Translations under genes and position numbers: made by a program | Notes under the pieces: model-generated | What the model was told of the DNA's origin: nothing | Seen by the model: the letters and a program-made list of their open reading frames with translations, nothing else | Database searches by the model: none | Origin: Comamonas sp. SCN 65-56 | GTDB taxonomy: Bacteria > Pseudomonadota > Gammaproteobacteria > Burkholderiales > Burkholderiaceae_C | Direction: 5' to 3' | NCBI RefSeq assembly: GCF_001724135.1 | Contig: NZ_MEDS01000025.1 | Span: 1-64,000, forward strand | DNA length: 64,000 bases | In this document: positions 10,010 to 18,134 of the stretch, one piece after another | Layout of the letters: each line of letters starts with the position of its first letter | Numbering within the stretch: position 1 is the first letter of the stretch

Positions 10010-10533
10010 GGAAGGGCATCGTTCCGCTTGCGGTTTTCTTGGTACTGGTGGCGTTTTTGGGTATTGGCCTGACCCTGAACCCAAGGGAGCTGCCGTCGCC
10101 GTTGGTTGACAAACCCTTGCCCCAATTTTCCCTGCCGCGGCTGAGCGAACCGCAAAAGGCCTTTACGGCTGCAGACATGAAGGGCAAGGTATGGATGCTG
10201 AACGTATGGGCCTCCTGGTGCGTGGCCTGCAGAGTGGAGCATCCAGTGCTCGTAGAGCTATCCAAGACCAACAAATCCGTTCTGATTTATGGTCTCAACT
10301 ACAAAGACAAACGCGACGATGCGCTGCAATGGCTCACCCGCTTTGGCAATCCCTATGTCGAATCCATCTCCGATACCCAGGGTCTTGTAGGCATTGATCT
10401 GGGTGTGTACGGCGTGCCAGAAACCTTCATCATCGACAAGCAAGGTGTCATTCGGCACAAGCAGATCGGTCCGATCACCCCGGAAGTATTGCAGGACACC
10501 ATCCTGCCGTTGATGAGGAAACTGGGTGCGTAA
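10006..10533 (+). CDS. ccmG: Thiol:disulfide interchange protein CcmG/DsbE
   Basis: This 175-residue membrane-tethered thioredoxin reduces apocytochrome or CcmH thiols before haem attachment. It has an N-terminal anchor (residues 5-24) and the active site WASWCVACRVEHP with C72 and C75. The family-specific acidic and proline features follow (GVYGVPETFIID, cis-Pro). The ATG at 10006 overlaps the ccmF stop; a longer open frame from 9817 runs inside ccmF and is rejected. It overlaps ccmH by 8 nt. Confidence 0.95.
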   Translation: MRKGIVPLAVFLVLVAFLGIGLTLNPRELPSPLVDKPLPQFSLPRLSEPQKAFTAADMKGKVWMLNVWASWCVACRVEHPVLVELSKTNKSVLIYGLNYKDKRDDALQWLTRFGNPYVESISDTQGLVGIDLGVYGVPETFIIDKQGVIRHKQIGPITPEVLQDTILPLMRKLGA

Positions 10534-11002
10534 ATACCTTGCCCTGATTGCGCTGTGCTGCGCATGCCTGACTGCCCAACACGCTTTGGCGACCGAGGCG
10601 CCGACACTGGCCAACGATCCCGCCCTCGAACAACACGTCTTGGAAATCGCCCAGGAGTTGCGCTGCCTCGTCTGCCAGAACGAGACCATTGCGGCATCGC
10701 ATGCCGATCTGGCGGTTGATCTCCGACAGCAAATCCGCACCAAACTCCAGGAAGGCGAAACGCCTGCTCAGATACGCACGTTCATGGTGGATCGTTACGG
10801 CGAATTCGTGCTCTACAAACCTCGCCTGAGCACCAAGACGTTGCTGCTCTGGATCGGACCTTTTGTCTTGCTGGTGCTGGGCTTCATCGTGTTGTGGCGC
10901 ACGCTGCGTCAGCGCGCCACAGAGGCCGACACGCCCCTGTCTGAACACGATGTCCAACGCGCGCGGGCGCTGCTGGGTATCACCCGGGAGAAAGGTGAAT
11001 GA
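10526..11002 (+). CDS. ccmH: Cytochrome c maturation protein CcmH (CcmL/NrfF family)
   Basis: This 158-residue protein has a signal sequence (1-22), the redox motif LRCLVCQN (C47, C50) and a C-terminal transmembrane helix (about 107-127). CcmH binds apocytochrome thiols and works with CcmG and CcmF. The start is GTG, overlapping the ccmG stop. It overlaps ccmI by 4 nt. Its length corresponds to the short CcmH, the TPR part being the separate gene ccmI. Confidence 0.94.
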   Translation: MRKYLALIALCCACLTAQHALATEAPTLANDPALEQHVLEIAQELRCLVCQNETIAASHADLAVDLRQQIRTKLQEGETPAQIRTFMVDRYGEFVLYKPRLSTKTLLLWIGPFVLLVLGFIVLWRTLRQRATEADTPLSEHDVQRARALLGITREKGE

Positions 11003-12231
11003 CTCTGTTCATGGCGATTGCTGTCTGCATGGTCTTGGCGGCTCTGGCAGTCATCATCATTCCTCTGCTGCGCAGCAGACACCACACCGCACGACAAGGC
11101 CAGGACCTGATGGTGCTCGCAGACGGCTTGCGGGAGCTGGATGCGGAACGTGCAGCCGGCGACATCGGTGCGCCTGAGTACGAGCGCGCCCGGCTGGACT
11201 TGGAACGTCAGGCCTTGCAATCCCAGCATGCAGCAGACATCAGCGCCGAGGGCAACTTGCGGGCCAACTGGGGAGTGGCGCTGGTGACCGCGATTGCCTT
11301 GCCTTTGCTGGCCGGAGGCCTGTATCTTTCGATCGGACAGCCCGGCGCGCTCAAGCCAGGAGCGACCCAGGTGGCACAAGCAAGCGGCGCCGACGCCCAT
11401 GCCCCCGACGATGCGGCGGTCACGGCATTGCAGGCGCGCCTGGCGAAAGACGACAAGGACGTCGAAGGCTGGGTACTGCTGGCACGCTCCTACTTCCAGA
11501 TGCGGCGCGTGGACGATGCGCTCAATGCCTATCGCAAGGCGACAACACTGGTCTCGGACAACCCCGATCTCTGGGTGGAGTACGCCAATACCTTGGCCAT
11601 CGCGCACAACCGCGATCTCGCGGGCGAACCGACACAAATGGTTGAGCGTGCGCTCAAGATTGATCCCAACAACTTCAATGCACTGGCCTTCGCCGGTTTG
11701 GCAGCATTTCAGCGTGACGACCGTACCGCGGCGCTGAAGTACTGGGAGCGGCTCAAGGCGCTTTTGCCTCCCGGATCAGAAGACAACAAGAGAATCGACG
11801 AGCTCATCGCCAGAGCGCGTGGTGATGTTGTTGCCGCAGGCCAAGGCAATGCAACACAGCCCACCGCCGCGGCTCCTGCAGAAGCGACGGCCATTCATGG
11901 CACCGTGACACTGAACAGTACCCTGGCAAGTCAGGTTGCGGCAGCCGACACCCTGTTCATCTACGCCCGCGCTCCGAGCGGTCCGCCCATGCCCTTGGCA
12001 GCCGTGCGGGCGCGGGCCACCGGCTGGCCGGTTTCGTTCACCCTGGATGACAGCAGCGCCATGGCGGCTGAACGAGCACTGTCGAAGTTTCCGCATGTGA
12101 ACGTGGTTGCCCGCATTTCTCGTACCGGCAGCCCTGCAGCGCAGCCGGGCGACATCGAAGGCAGCCTCGACAACGTTGCCTTGGGCAGCAAGAACGTACG
12201 CATCGTGCTGGACCGGGTGGTCGGACGCTGA
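10999..12231 (+). CDS. ccmI: Cytochrome c maturation protein CcmI (CycH), TPR apocytochrome chaperone
   Basis: This 410-residue protein has two membrane helices, one at the N-terminus and one near residues 95-112. They are separated by the typical DGLRELDAERAAGDI cytoplasmic loop. Periplasmic TPR repeats follow (LARSYFQMRRVDDALNAYRK and onward) and a C-terminal beta-rich domain. CcmI holds apocytochrome c for the CcmFH ligase. It ends 7 nt before ccmA. Confidence 0.92.
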   Translation: MTLFMAIAVCMVLAALAVIIIPLLRSRHHTARQGQDLMVLADGLRELDAERAAGDIGAPEYERARLDLERQALQSQHAADISAEGNLRANWGVALVTAIALPLLAGGLYLSIGQPGALKPGATQVAQASGADAHAPDDAAVTALQARLAKDDKDVEGWVLLARSYFQMRRVDDALNAYRKATTLVSDNPDLWVEYANTLAIAHNRDLAGEPTQMVERALKIDPNNFNALAFAGLAAFQRDDRTAALKYWERLKALLPPGSEDNKRIDELIARARGDVVAAGQGNATQPTAAAPAEATAIHGTVTLNSTLASQVAAADTLFIYARAPSGPPMPLAAVRARATGWPVSFTLDDSSAMAAERALSKFPHVNVVARISRTGSPAAQPGDIEGSLDNVALGSKNVRIVLDRVVGR

Positions 12232-12238
12232 CAAGCGC

Positions 12239-12892
12239 ATGGATCGCGTTGCCACCGCAGCGTCACTGGCTGCGCCGCCGTTGCAGCTTGTCAACCTGCA
12301 GTGCATCCGGGCACGACGCGTCCTGTTTTCCGGGCTGACGCTGGATGTCCCCGCTGGTCACGTCCTGCGGGTGCAGGGCCCCAATGGCGCTGGCAAAACC
12401 AGTCTGTTGCGCATGATCTGTGGTCTGCTCTCCCCCCACGCGGGCGAAGTGCTATGGAAAGGTCGCAACATTGCCAGGCTGCGCGAAGAATACAGTCGTG
12501 AACTGACCTTTTTTGGACACCTGGCGGGCCTCAAGGCCGAGCTCTCGCCGCTGGAAAACCTGCTTGTTACGGCAGCGCTGAGCGACGTCGCATGTGATTC
12601 GGCAACCGCCTTGCAGGCATTGGCAGCGGCCGGCCTTGGCGGTCATGAACGCATGCCTGTACGAGCACTGTCGCAAGGCCAACGCCGCCGCGCAGCTCTG
12701 GCCCGACTGATGCTTTCGCCCACACCCTTGTGGGTGTTGGATGAACCATTCAATGCGCTGGACCAAGCTGCCACGCAGTGGCTGTTGGCTCTGATTGGTG
12801 CGCATGCAAATCGCGGAGGCATCATCGTTCTCACCAGCCATCAATCGGTGGCGCTCGAGCGCGGCACTTGCCAGATCACGCTTACGCTATGA
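12239..12892 (+). CDS. ccmA: Haem-exporter ABC ATPase CcmA
   Basis: This 217-residue ATP-binding protein has Walker A GPNGAGKTSLL, signature LSQGQRRRAALARL and Walker B LWVLDEPFNALD. CcmA with CcmB powers release of holo-CcmE from the CcmC complex. The start at 12239 is chosen because the frame before it lies within ccmI. It overlaps ccmB by 4 nt. Its position at the 3' end of the operon instead of the front is notable. Confidence 0.94.
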   Translation: MDRVATAASLAAPPLQLVNLQCIRARRVLFSGLTLDVPAGHVLRVQGPNGAGKTSLLRMICGLLSPHAGEVLWKGRNIARLREEYSRELTFFGHLAGLKAELSPLENLLVTAALSDVACDSATALQALAAAGLGGHERMPVRALSQGQRRRAALARLMLSPTPLWVLDEPFNALDQAATQWLLALIGAHANRGGIIVLTSHQSVALERGTCQITLTL

Positions 12893-13605
12893 CGCAGACC
12901 AGCAGCAAGACCGAAACATTGGCGATGCGGCCAGGCCTGCTTGGCGGTATACGCCATCTATTTCTGCGCGACATTCGCATTGCCTTGCGTCGCCAGTCTG
13001 ATTCCGCTGCAGCCATCGTGTTTTTTTTCATCGTCGTCAGCCTCTTCCCGCTGGGAGTGGGGGCCGAGCCGCAACTGCTGCGCGCCATGGCACCTGGCGT
13101 CATTTGGGTCGCCGCCTTGCTGGCTGCGATGCTGTCCTTGCCACGGATGTTCAGCGACGATCTGCAGGATGGAACGCTCGAGCAACTTCTGCTGGCGGCA
13201 TCTCCGCTACCGCTGCTCGTCGGGGCAAAAATGGCGGCGCACTGGCTCAGTTCGGGCCTGCTGCTAACACTGCTGTCTCCCTTGCTGGCGCTGCAATTCG
13301 ACCTTCCGTCCGATGCCACAAACGTCCTTCTGGTCTCCCTGCTGCTGGGTACCCCAACGCTGAGTCTGATCGGCGCCATCATGTCGGCGCTGACGCTGGG
13401 CGCACGCGGCAGCGGCGTCCTGCTGGCCTTGCTGGTCCTTCCGCTGTATATCCCGGTACTGGTGTTCGGAGCCGCATCCGTGCATGCGAGTGCCTCCGGT
13501 TTGGGCGTTTCGGCACATTTTTCATTGCTGGGCGCGATCTTTGTGCTGGCCCTGTTTCTCAGTCCATGGGCCGCCGCCTGGGCTCTGCGAATCTCGGTGG
13601 AGTGA
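12889..13605 (+). CDS. ccmB: Haem-exporter ABC permease CcmB
   Basis: This 238-residue protein has about six membrane helices and begins MTQTSSKTETLAMRPGLLGG before a basic LRDIRIALRRQ segment. It is the membrane partner of CcmA. The motif MLSLPRMFSDDLQDGTLEQLLL is characteristic of CcmB. It is the last gene of the haoAB-ccm cluster, 17 nt from the convergent MocR-type gene; no terminator is obvious there. Confidence 0.93.
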   Translation: MTQTSSKTETLAMRPGLLGGIRHLFLRDIRIALRRQSDSAAAIVFFFIVVSLFPLGVGAEPQLLRAMAPGVIWVAALLAAMLSLPRMFSDDLQDGTLEQLLLAASPLPLLVGAKMAAHWLSSGLLLTLLSPLLALQFDLPSDATNVLLVSLLLGTPTLSLIGAIMSALTLGARGSGVLLALLVLPLYIPVLVFGAASVHASASGLGVSAHFSLLGAIFVLALFLSPWAAAWALRISVE

Positions 13606-13622
13606 TGTGGTTTGCTTGCCTT

Positions 13623-15122
13623 TCAGGCTATCGCTGCAGACGCACAGCCTGATTCGGCAGACAACTGTCGCAATCGAAGCAGCGCTTCGCTGATTTCGGT
13701 TTCCGTCAAGGCCGCGTAACCCAGCAGAATGACGCGCTGCAAGGTGTCATCGTGATCTGCCGACCCCAACGTCAAAGCGTTGCCCGAATCAATGCCGTAG
13801 ATACCCACACCACAAGCGTGTGCTTGCATTTCCATCGCGTGCGCGCGCAATCCGCCCTGGGGCAAATAGGCAACCACATGCATGCCCCCACTGCGGCCAT
13901 CGACTTGCCACTGCGGCAAAAAATGCGCCAATGCGGTGCACAGATGGTTGCGTCGCGCAGCATACGCGTGTCGCATGCGGCGAAGATGTTCCGCATACCC
14001 CCCTTCCGCAATGAAGGCGGCAAGCGCTGCCTGTTCCAACCACGGCTGGCAGTTGTTGAGCAGCGCCTTCGCATGGCAGACAGGCGCAACCATATCCGCA
14101 GGCAAAACCATGTAGCCAATGCGCAGCCCGGCGCCCAGACTCTTGGAAAACGTGCCGAGATAAATGACCTGATCGTTGCGATCCAGGCTTTTGAGTGCCG
14201 GCAGCGGGGCGCCATCGTAGAAAAAATCGCTGTCGTAATCGTCTTCAACCACCGTTGCTCCGGTATCACTGGCCCACGCCAGCAGCGCCTGGCGCCTTGG
14301 CAACGACAGCGTGCTGCCCAACGGATACTGGTGCGAAGGCGTCGTGTACACGACCGCCGCCTCGCCCGGCAACTTCGCCGGATCCAGGCCATGCTGATCA
14401 ACCGGCACCGGCAGCAGGCGCGCACCATGATTGATGAAGACATTGGCCGCGCCTCGGTAGCACGGGTTCTCCACTGCCACACAAGCATCAGATTCCAGAA
14501 GCACGCACGCCAGCAGGTTCAAGCCTTCCTGAATGCCATTGGTAATCACGATCCGCTCAGCCGTCGTAGCAATACCTCGCGTTGCTCCCACATGCAGCGC
14601 AATCGCTTCGCGCAGCGTCAGCAAACCTTGCGGATCACCATACTCGCAGAGACCGTGCGCATCTTCACGCAGCATGCGCTGCAGCAGTGACTGCCACGAT
14701 CGCATGGGAAACAGTCGTGCGTCGGGTCGTCCCACCCAGAAATCAAAGTCCAAGGCAGACGCATGCAGCCGCGTTACCCGGTGCGAATCCTCTCGCTGCC
14801 GCAAGCTGCGGCGCTGCGCACCCAGAGAGCAATAGTGTCCATGCGCAAGTGGCAAGACTGCAGGTCCTTCCCGCACGACACCTTCGGTCACAAAGGTGCC
14901 AAGGGGCTCGCGCGTCTCGATCAGCCCCTCCGCCACAAGGCGTGCATACGCCGCCACCACCGTGTTGCGCGAGACTTTCAAGTCTGCCGCAAGCTCACGA
15001 CTGGCAGGCATCCGGGCACCTGCAGCCAGCCGGCCATCAAGGATGAGATCTCGAATCTGGCCCGCGATCGCTTCCTGGAGCCGGGTGGTCCCGACATCAT
15101 CCAGTCGTATCGGCAGTTGCAT
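13623..15122 (-). CDS. MocR/PdxR-family GntR-aminotransferase transcriptional regulator
   Basis: This 499-residue protein fuses an N-terminal GntR winged helix (about residues 10-75, PASRELAADLKVSRNTVVAA) to a fold-type I aminotransferase domain. PLP-binding elements are visible: NGIQEGLNLLA, VEDDYDSDFFYDG and the Schiff-base lysine in TFSKSLGAGLRIGYM. MocR proteins use PLP or aminoacyl-PLP as an effector. The start at 15122 gives MQLPIRLDD; the frame upstream is probably non-coding. The target cannot be told, since no pdx, gab or taurine genes are adjacent. Confidence 0.85.
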   Translation of the reverse strand: MQLPIRLDDVGTTRLQEAIAGQIRDLILDGRLAAGARMPASRELAADLKVSRNTVVAAYARLVAEGLIETREPLGTFVTEGVVREGPAVLPLAHGHYCSLGAQRRSLRQREDSHRVTRLHASALDFDFWVGRPDARLFPMRSWQSLLQRMLREDAHGLCEYGDPQGLLTLREAIALHVGATRGIATTAERIVITNGIQEGLNLLACVLLESDACVAVENPCYRGAANVFINHGARLLPVPVDQHGLDPAKLPGEAAVVYTTPSHQYPLGSTLSLPRRQALLAWASDTGATVVEDDYDSDFFYDGAPLPALKSLDRNDQVIYLGTFSKSLGAGLRIGYMVLPADMVAPVCHAKALLNNCQPWLEQAALAAFIAEGGYAEHLRRMRHAYAARRNHLCTALAHFLPQWQVDGRSGGMHVVAYLPQGGLRAHAMEMQAHACGVGIYGIDSGNALTLGSADHDDTLQRVILLGYAALTETEISEALLRLRQLSAESGCASAAIA

Positions 15123-15243
15123 TGCGCTGCGCCTCCTCTGCGTGGCGAATGTCCGTGCAACGCGTGCGTTGCACACTGTTTCACTGCAGTATCGCCAAAC
15201 ATCGGGGACGAAGCAAGCCGTTATCAGTCGGTAGAAACCATCA

Positions 15244-16407
15244 TCACTTGATCCAGAGACGAATGGCATCCCAGGCGCGCCCCAGCAACCCGGCCTGGTC
15301 CACACTCTCCAACGCCATCAACGGCAGTTCGGCAAGCTTTTCTTCGCCCAGCGTTACCTGGAGCAAACCTACTTCCTGACCCTTGACGTAAGGCGCGAGC
15401 AGCGGATCCGGCCGGACGACCTGAGTGGAAAGCTTGTCCGCCTTGCCTGCAGGCACGCTCACCACGATAGGTCGGTTGCGACCGATCTTCAGCGTGTCCT
15501 GCGTGCCCTTCCACAGGCGCGGAGCAGCGACAGGTTGACCGGCATCAAACAGCTTCACGTCCTCGAACGCGGTATAGCCCCAGTTGAGCAGCTTCTGCGT
15601 CTCGTTCGCCCTGATGTTGTCGCTGGCCGCGCCAAGTACGACGGCGATCATCTGCCTTGCGCCAACCTGTGCCACATCACGCTTGGCAGTTGCCACAAGG
15701 CAGTAGCCTGCTGCCGCCGTATGCCCGGTCTTCAAACCATCGACGGTCGGATCGCGAAACAGCAGCACATTGCGATTGTTGGCGTTGGATTTGGGTGTGC
15801 CCTCATAGCGGTATTGCTTGATGGCGAAATAGTGCATGTACTCGGGGAAATCCTGCATCAACCGCTGCGAAAGCGTCGCCAGATCACGCGCCGTCGTGTG
15901 ATGCCCGGGCTCGGTCAGGCCTTCGGGATTCTTGAAAGACGTGCCATTGAGCCCCAGCGCCTTGGCCTGTTCATTCATCAGTCGTACAAAATTTTCGGCT
16001 GTCCCGCCCACACCTTCCGCCAAAGCCATCGACGCATCGTTGCCTGATTGCACGATCATGCCCTTGAGCAGGTCATCCACCGGAACCTGCATCTTGGGAT
16101 CGATGAACATGCGCGATCCAGGCATCTTCCAGGCCAATTCACTCACCGGCAGACGCTGCTCCAGCGTCAGCTTCTTGCTGCGCAGCGCATCAAAAACCAG
16201 GTAACTGGTCATGATCTTGGTCAGAGAGGCCGGCTCTATCGGGGCATCAACGTCCTTGGAGGCCAGCACCTGGCCCGACGTCAAATCCATCAGCAGGTAA
16301 TTGCGAGCTGCAATCTCCGGCGGCTGGGGCGCCTGCGCGAAAGCCAGCCAAGGCACGAGCACGAACAGACCAACGAGGCGATGCAGAAAAGAGAAAAGCG
16401 ATTTCAT
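15244..16407 (-). CDS. dacC: D-alanyl-D-alanine carboxypeptidase (PBP5/6 type)
   Basis: This 387-residue low-molecular-mass penicillin-binding protein trims the terminal D-Ala of peptidoglycan pentapeptides. It has a signal peptide (1-24, ending AFA), the SXXK nucleophile in ASLTKIMTSY, SGN in QSGNDAS and KTG in DGLKTGHTAAAGYC. A C-terminal beta domain and an amphipathic tail (DAIRLWIK) fit peripheral membrane anchoring. The start is MKSLFSFLHR at 16407. The choice between the dacA and dacC name is uncertain. Confidence 0.9.
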   Translation of the reverse strand: MKSLFSFLHRLVGLFVLVPWLAFAQAPQPPEIAARNYLLMDLTSGQVLASKDVDAPIEPASLTKIMTSYLVFDALRSKKLTLEQRLPVSELAWKMPGSRMFIDPKMQVPVDDLLKGMIVQSGNDASMALAEGVGGTAENFVRLMNEQAKALGLNGTSFKNPEGLTEPGHHTTARDLATLSQRLMQDFPEYMHYFAIKQYRYEGTPKSNANNRNVLLFRDPTVDGLKTGHTAAAGYCLVATAKRDVAQVGARQMIAVVLGAASDNIRANETQKLLNWGYTAFEDVKLFDAGQPVAAPRLWKGTQDTLKIGRNRPIVVSVPAGKADKLSTQVVRPDPLLAPYVKGQEVGLLQVTLGEEKLAELPLMALESVDQAGLLGRAWDAIRLWIK

Positions 16408-16483
16408 GAGAACCAGCGCCCGCCGCGGAGGCCGGACGCGCATAGAGATAAAGAAGGGCCGTTCGCCCACTGAGACCCAGCGA

Positions 16484-17113
16484 CTATGCCGTCGCTTGCA
16501 GATGGCGTGCCACCAAGCCCTTGAGCAGGGGCAATTGTCCATGAAAGAAATGCCCGCCACCGGGTACAACCGTTACAGGCAGTAGCTGGGGCCGCGCCCA
16601 ATCCATCACGGCGGCCAGTGGCACGACGTCGTCACTTTCGCCATGCACGACCAAGGTACGCGCACGCGCGGGCTGAGGCACCTCTGCCACACCAAAACGC
16701 CCCGCGGCTGTGCCTGCCAGCACCACATGCGTCACCTCGCGCACCCCCCAGACCTGGCTCAGGACGTGGCTGGTGACGAATGCACCAAAAGAAAAACCCG
16801 CCAGCGCCAGCGGTGCGTCCGCTGCCGCCTGGGCAACGACTGCCAGCATGTCCTGCACCTCGCCTCTCCCTTCATCCCAGGTGCCGGCAGACCCTCCTAT
16901 GCCACGGAAATTGAACCGTACGGCAGCGAACCCGGAGGCGACAAATGCGCGCGCCATGGTCTGGACCACCTTGTTGTCCATCGTCCCGCCGTACAAAGGA
17001 TGGGGGTGGGCAATGACGGCGACCCCGCGCAGCGGTCTGCCCGCATCAGGCAGATCGCGAATGGCTTCGATGGTGCCCGCAGGTCCCGTCAGGGCAAGAC
17101 GTTCAAGGCGCAT
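16484..17113 (-). CDS. Alpha/beta hydrolase
   Basis: This 209-residue cytoplasmic hydrolase has a catalytic triad visible as Ser in GFSFGAF, Asp in HGESDDVVP and His in GGGHFFHG. HPHPLYGGTMDNKVV and RFNFRGIGGS are typical of the small 'dienelactone hydrolase-like' group common in Proteobacteria. The substrate is unknown. It lies between the 2Fe-2S ferredoxin and dacC, 76 bp upstream of the latter. Confidence 0.82.
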   Translation of the reverse strand: MRLERLALTGPAGTIEAIRDLPDAGRPLRGVAVIAHPHPLYGGTMDNKVVQTMARAFVASGFAAVRFNFRGIGGSAGTWDEGRGEVQDMLAVVAQAAADAPLALAGFSFGAFVTSHVLSQVWGVREVTHVVLAGTAAGRFGVAEVPQPARARTLVVHGESDDVVPLAAVMDWARPQLLPVTVVPGGGHFFHGQLPLLKGLVARHLQATA

Positions 17114-17172
17114 GGTTTTACTATGAAAATTGATGGCTTCACGCGCACCCCACTTGCGTTGCGCATTGAAAC

Positions 17173-17514
17173 CTATCGCCCAATTTCGGGTGACAGCAGC
17201 AAGCGTTCAACAATGCGGCCACGCCCCAGATGTTCCTGCACGATCTCGTCGATATCCGTCAGATCGACAAAGGTGTACCAGATCCCTTCGGGGTACACCA
17301 CCGCCACGGGCGCACCAGCGCAGCGATTCATGCAGCCTGCCTTGTTCACACGCACCTTGCCGACACCGGCCAGCCCCGATTCTTTCACCTTGCGCTTGCA
17401 GTAGTCGTAGGCCTCTTTCGCGCCATGTTGCGCACAACAGTAGTCACCATTGTCGCGCTCATTCAAGCAAAAAAAGATGTGGTGCTGGTAATAGGAAGCG
17501 GGCGAATCGGTCAT
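17173..17514 (-). CDS. Thioredoxin-like [2Fe-2S] ferredoxin
   Basis: This 113-residue protein belongs to the thioredoxin-fold 2Fe-2S ferredoxins. Cluster cysteines are in FFCLNERDNGDYCC and in KAGCMNRCAGAP, and VVYPEGIWYTFVD follows as in the family. The start at 17514 (MTDSPASYYQHH) is chosen over an upstream Met because the family begins with YYxHHIFFC. Electron partner unknown. It sits 23 nt after hemJ. Confidence 0.85.
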   Translation of the reverse strand: MTDSPASYYQHHIFFCLNERDNGDYCCAQHGAKEAYDYCKRKVKESGLAGVGKVRVNKAGCMNRCAGAPVAVVYPEGIWYTFVDLTDIDEIVQEHLGRGRIVERLLLSPEIGR

Positions 17515-17537
17515 GGCGCCCAATTGTAGAAGGCGAC

Positions 17538-17969
17538 TCAAAAAGGCTTGACCACCACCAGCAAAACGGCCGCAAGCAGCATGAGTACCGGCGCCTCATT
17601 GAACCAACGGTACCAGCGGTGCCCGTGGCGGTTGCGACCTTGCCTGAAACGGCGCAGCAGGCCTGCGCAACTGGCGTGATACACAAGCACGAGAAGCACC
17701 ACGAACAGTTTGGCATGCAGCCAGCCATTGCCCGGGCCATAACCTATGCCAAACCCCAGCCACAACCACAGACCGAGCACCACGGCCGGCACGGCGAGCA
17801 TGGTGGTGAATCGCATCAGCTTGTCCCCCATGAGCAACAAGCGCTCGCGCTCGGCTTCGGAAGCTGGCTCCACCATGGCCAGGTTCACGAAGATGCGCGG
17901 CAGGTAAAACAGGCCGGCGAACCAGCTTACGACAAAGACGATATGGAAGGACTTCACCCACAGCATCAC
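17538..17969 (-). CDS. hemJ: HemJ-type protoporphyrinogen oxidase (CopD family)
   Basis: This 143-residue protein has four membrane helices. KSFHIVFVVSWFAGLFYLPR at the N-terminus carries the conserved His and the R that mark HemJ, the oxygen-independent-type oxidase of the penultimate haem step. LHAKLFVVLLVLVYH provides the second His/Lys set. Haem supply suits a cytochrome-rich cell, but the gene is not part of the ccm operon. The start may be the first or second Met (17969 or 17966). Confidence 0.85.
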   Translation of the reverse strand: MMLWVKSFHIVFVVSWFAGLFYLPRIFVNLAMVEPASEAERERLLLMGDKLMRFTTMLAVPAVVLGLWLWLGFGIGYGPGNGWLHAKLFVVLLVLVYHASCAGLLRRFRQGRNRHGHRWYRWFNEAPVLMLLAAVLLVVVKPF

Positions 17970-18022
17970 AACGTACCGATTCTCGATGCGCGGCCCGCCG
18001 GGGCGCGCGCATCGACTGTCAT

Positions 18023-18099
18023 TGGCCTGCCCGGAGGGACTCGAACCCCCTACCTATTGCTTAGAAGGCAATTGCTCTATCCGGATGAGCTACGGGCAG
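18023..18099 (-). tRNA. tRNA-Arg (anticodon UCU)
   Basis: This 77-nt gene on the minus strand has acceptor stem CTGCCCG/CGGGCAG and discriminator G. CCA is encoded (18025-18023). The D-arm is TAGCTCATCCGGATAGAGC, the anticodon stem TTGC/GCAA encloses loop CTTCTAA, and the T-loop is GGTTCGAGTCC. The anticodon TCT (UCU) reads AGA/AGG. It lies between hemJ and the DUF1631 gene. Confidence 0.95.
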
Positions 18100-18134
18100 A
18101 AGAGGCGCGCATCATAGTCGTTGCACGCCGCGGA

